Of a DNA stretch of 64,000 bases, positions 60,204 to 64,000 are shown one piece after another (the first letter of the stretch is position 1; every line of letters begins with the position of its first letter). Source of the stretch: Archegozetes longisetosus (Eukaryota > Arthropoda > Arachnida > Sarcoptiformes > Trhypochthoniidae). The notes beneath the pieces are model-generated. The model saw only the letters and a list, made by a program, of their open reading frames with translations, did no database searches and was not told where the DNA came from. A program made the position numbers and the translations under genes. The stretch spans positions 10,333,172 through 10,397,171 of the forward strand of contig JAEMBT020000008.1 in NCBI GenBank assembly GCA_018873245.2, in the 5' to 3' direction.

Positions 60204-62404
60204 TTAGGTATTCTTCAAAAATGAATCATAATACATTAAATACTGTAAACTTGGAATTCTTCTTTCACTTAATTTCTCAGTATCACGAACAGATTTGAAC
60301 ATTTTGTTCAATGAGTGAATAAGATATTCAACCATTATAGTTAGGATAGAGATCAAAATCCCAAAAATCAATAAATAAAAGACATCATTAAGATATAAAA
60401 GTGTTAAGTCTTCATATTTATAGATGTCATATTTAACGACTTCATCAATGTCTCCTTTAAAACCATGAAATCGAAGTATATCTTGATTCCAATGAGAATA
60501 AATTCCAGATTCTCTCGTTATCAAAACACTTGAAAAATTAAAATAGAATAATATTTCATAAAAACAATTTTGGGTAGATTAGATCAAAGTCTGACTGGAG
60601 TGAAGTTAGCTAATCTAAACACATCGAAAGGTGCAAATTCATTGTTTAGATAAACCGATCGTCTGAGTATCAGATTTGTTATAAAATTTGTTCAGAGCAA
60701 GAATTTAAAATTTCTAGTGATCGTTGTGAAACTATTTCATCTGCAAAATCTAAACAGAAAAAGAATATATTGAATATAAGCTTGAATCTGGAGGGAGTAC
60801 GGGTTCCAGACTTCCCTGATTACCTGGAAGAATCTCGAATTTAAGCATTTTCTCCCGTCTTTCTGACTGAGGTCATCCGGGAATCGATTTCTCCCGGATT
60901 TGATTATTTGGTTAATGAAAAAGAAAATCTTTCTTAGAAATCGAAGATAGGGCTAATGGTTGAGTGCATTTTAAATCTTGAACGAGGTATTTTTGAAAGC
61001 TTAATAAAAACCTGCAAACTTATTAACATTTTTTTTGTAAAACTTAATCCCTTCGTGAACTTGAAAATGGAGTTTTCGTTTAATTTAGTTTTGATATAGT
61101 GGTGAGTGGATTAAGTTCGATCTCAAAATGTTTTCAAAACTCAAACTTCAAGACTTTTAAAATAACTGTTTTATTTAACATGAGAAATATATAATAAATA
61201 GAAGCATAAACCTTGAACTTTAGAACGTATACTATTGTAAATAAAGTATCACAATATATGAAACTTTCAATATATAAGGGCCCCCCTTTGGTATGAAATC
61301 TCCTGGATTTAGCCTAAGTTGCTGATCTGGCAACAGTATAAGGGAGGGGTTTGATCCTCCCACACTTCAGAAGAGTTTTACATCTTTCCTTCTGGCTATC
61401 GTTCATAATAATAATTAATTGCTTTACTGTAAGAATAGGATAATTTATCACTCATCCTGTTCATAGTGAAAAATATTTAATTGTAAGGTCTTAAAAAGAA
61501 CTTACATTTCATTTAGACTTTGCAGAACTTTATGATCAATATTAGTACTGACGGGAATGAAATATGGCAAATATCCACCTCCACCTTTAGAAACGTGTAA
61601 ACTACTCATAAAATTTTTATCTTTATTCTCAATCAATTTTGCCAAAACCCCTAAACAAAAAAGTAATGTCAATTTGTTGAGTACGAAAGCGTATTCATCA
61701 GTCTGTAATTTTTCAATTAAATAATTCTTAAAATTATCAGTTTTCCATGATTCCAGTGGAAAGATTTTTATACGAGAATTAAAATTTCGAGCCATATCTG
61801 AATCTGCTTTCATAGCTAACTTGGCCATTGTGCTGTCTTCAAATGCTATTATTTTTACATCTATTCTATGATATAAGTCATCCCATGAATCAATAGTGAC
61901 TTCAGGTATAGCTTTGATCATATAATCTAATAGATATGTACAAAAACCTGTAGATAAACCCACAGTTGAGAAAAGCCAAACACCAATTATTAATTTTTCC
62001 CAAAATGTTTTCATGTGAAAATTTCTGGACTAGATTTCGAGATTACTAACATTGAGTTTTGCCATAAGTTTGTGAAAAATGAAAACCAAGATTTTTTGAA
62101 AATCGATATAATAAGTGATAAAAATATAATTGTTATGAATATTGAAAACCAAAGTTCAATTTGAAATATAGAGAGATAACTGAACAGAGGTTTAGTTCCT
62201 GGTTGTATTTTACATGCGATATTTTCCAATTCTATGAATCCCAAATTGATTGTTGATTTTACATCTAATCCAAGTTTGTTCAGTCTTTCTTTATAATGAA
62301 CTAATTGATTAGAGGTCGTAGCCATTAAAAATATTTGCGTTTGATTGAGGACTAAATTCTGTATGATATCATCCAATGTATCAGGTTCGGGACTTATTTT
62401 TATT
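60204..62404 (-). pseudogene. Ionotropic receptor (iGluR-like) C, truncated and frameshifted
   Basis: Exon 2 (62404-61506) and exon 3 (60528-60204) match receptor B closely, but exon 2 changes frame at 62018-62021, where a run of four A stands in for five in receptor B. No first exon is found in the roughly 250 bases upstream where A and B have theirs, nor in the remaining 1.6 kb of the window. The S2 lobe sequence (VSKGGGGYLPYFIPVS) is otherwise well kept, so the loss is recent. A sequence error could explain the frameshift but not the missing exon. Confidence 0.82.
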
Positions 62405-64000
62405 CTAGAATTTTAAAAATAGAATTTTTTTCTCAAACATTATGCGCAAATATTAAGTAATCTTTATTATCAGTGCAAAAATTTGAGAAACCTTTTATTA
62501 TGACATTATAAAAATGAATGTATATGAATAGTTTTTGCATAGTTTAATATTGGTAATTTCAAAATATTAATAGTTTGGTACGTTCGTTCGACATTCATTT
62601 GCTCTACAATGTATATGCTCGACAAGTAAAATTAAAATAAACAAAAATGATGCATTCTTATACTTTCCTACAGTTAAAAATAATGTACTCATTAGAAAAT
62701 ATTAAAGTAGGAATAAACAGACAAAAATAGCTGAATAAAACCTTATTAATGCTTTGAATATTCAAATGTTTCCTGTTATTGAAATAATAGCCAAAAGTAT
62801 GGTAGCATTGACTTATTGATACAAAGTAACTCATTCTTTACCTATCAGTTTCTGAGCGAAAAACTTGTATGTCTTCAATGTATAAACTATTCTGCTCTAA
62901 CAATGAAACTGAATATTCGCTTAAAACCTCTGCATTTTGTATTATGAAACTTATGAATGGATTAAATATCTTTAAGTTTATTTGAAAGACTGAGAGCAAA
63001 GCTATTGGTCATAATTTCACATTAAAAGCTAAGCATTTTTATAGTCAGGTATGATAAAAATATTTTAAGTGTCTTAACTTTGTTATATAGTTAAGGAGGG
63101 ATTCTGATATGACACTGACCCAGCCCCATAGATGTGTATGAGCTAATTTTCTCTAGAATAATAAATCAAGCTAGCTTTTGAAATTCAGATTATTATAAAT
63201 ATCATTTAATAGAATTTGATCAAAATAAAAAGTTCGTGTATTAATTTTGATGTCCTTATTTATAAAGTATCATTTGAACTTTCAGAGTTCAAACACTCAA
63301 AAATTCATTGCAAGAAAATCACTAATGTCTTTTAACAGAGATCTTTAGTTGGTATAAAATTTTGGGAAAAAATTTGAAAAGATTTTCAACTTTCATTTAC
63401 ATAAAAAAGATTTAAAATATTTAGTCATTCTACAGTATACGCCACTCCATCCTACTACAATATACGCTACACCTAGAACTACCACAGTACTCACCACCCC
63501 TGGGCCTACTATAGTATATACCTTCACTTCATTCATTAATTAAATACACCATCTCTGAGCCCCAATTTATGCATTTTTATTGAATATAATATATGCAAAT
63601 AAATAATCAGATCAATGTTTTAAAAATATAAATACAATATAATGCAACTAAAGCTACCTATTACAGTATACTGAAAAAAGTTAAAGAGTACATTGCATTT
63701 TAATTTCTTCAAAAATTGAAGAAAATATCTGCGCATTACTGCAAATTTCTACAACGTTTTAGACCTAACCTGTCAAAACCTGATCTAATCTGTCCAGAAC
63801 AGACCTAACGTATCCAAACCTAACATAACCTAATCTACATAGCATACGTAACTCATCCAATCCACATAATCCACATAACCCACTTAACCCACCTAATCAA
63901 CCTAATCTGTTAAGTAGTATATACTATAGTAGGTCCAGGGGTGGCCTATAGTGTATTGGGATGTGATGGAGTATAATGTAGAATGGCCAAACATTTAGAA
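62405..64000. other. Intergenic, upstream of receptor C
   Basis: AT-rich to about 63418, then the inverted-repeat element listed next. No receptor first exon found. Confidence 0.6.
63425..63988. mobile_element. Inverted-repeat element with TA(C/T)AGTATA-rich arms
   Basis: The left arm (about 63425-63525) and right arm (about 63905-63988) are reverse complements with gaps. They share CATTCTACA.TATAC, CCACCCCTGG and CCTACTATAGTATATAC. Between them lies a CCTAA/CCACATAA-rich stretch (63760-63905). Non-coding; a target duplication was not found. Confidence 0.7.

Noticed and set aside
63760-63905. CCTAA-rich stretch as a telomeric array
   Set aside because: Units are irregular and interrupted, and the stretch lies inside an inverted-repeat element, so it is not a true telomere repeat array.

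Overview
This is an AT-rich stretch of animal nuclear genome. Genes lie on both strands and are split by GT-AG introns, many of them 55-80 bases long. The gene content (Mu-class glutathione S-transferases, an expanded ionotropic-receptor cluster, gustatory-type receptors, RCC1/BTB-like relics) is most like an arthropod, probably an acariform mite. That placement is inference from protein style, not from a search.

Layout. 1-2440 (+) is the 3' half of an Sfmbt Polycomb gene, ending in SLED and SAM domains. 3317-4050 (+) is a small secreted protein I do not recognise. 4484-5787 (-) is HSD17B10. 7137-7558 (-) is NDUFA1, in two short exons. 9099-17567 (-) is UBA1, complete in 13 coding exons, with a 3.9 kb first coding intron and two well-placed start codons. 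19109-20296 (+) is an intronless TRMT10C. 20849-22835 (-) is a Mu-class GST, and a paralogue with the same exon structure lies at 43978-47851 (-).

Between the two GSTs is a repeat-rich accessory region, 22-43 kb. It holds an RCC1-repeat pseudogene, two gustatory-receptor-like genes plus decayed receptor copies, mariner and hAT transposase relics, several non-autonomous DNA transposons with visible inverted repeats and target duplications, and an intronless secreted glycoside hydrolase (GH71/99-like) that looks horizontally acquired.

49.7-62.4 kb (-) is a tandem cluster of ionotropic receptors: two intact genes, one 5'-truncated and frameshifted copy, and a relic first exon. It is interrupted by two hAT-type elements. 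The last 1.5 kb is a large inverted-repeat element.

Functional links. HSD17B10 and TRMT10C are MRPP2 and MRPP1, partners in the mitochondrial tRNA methyltransferase/RNase P complex, and they lie about 13 kb apart with the complex I subunit NDUFA1 between them. The receptor genes and GSTs are typical birth-and-death families. I found no RNA genes, CRISPR arrays or bacterial-type operons.
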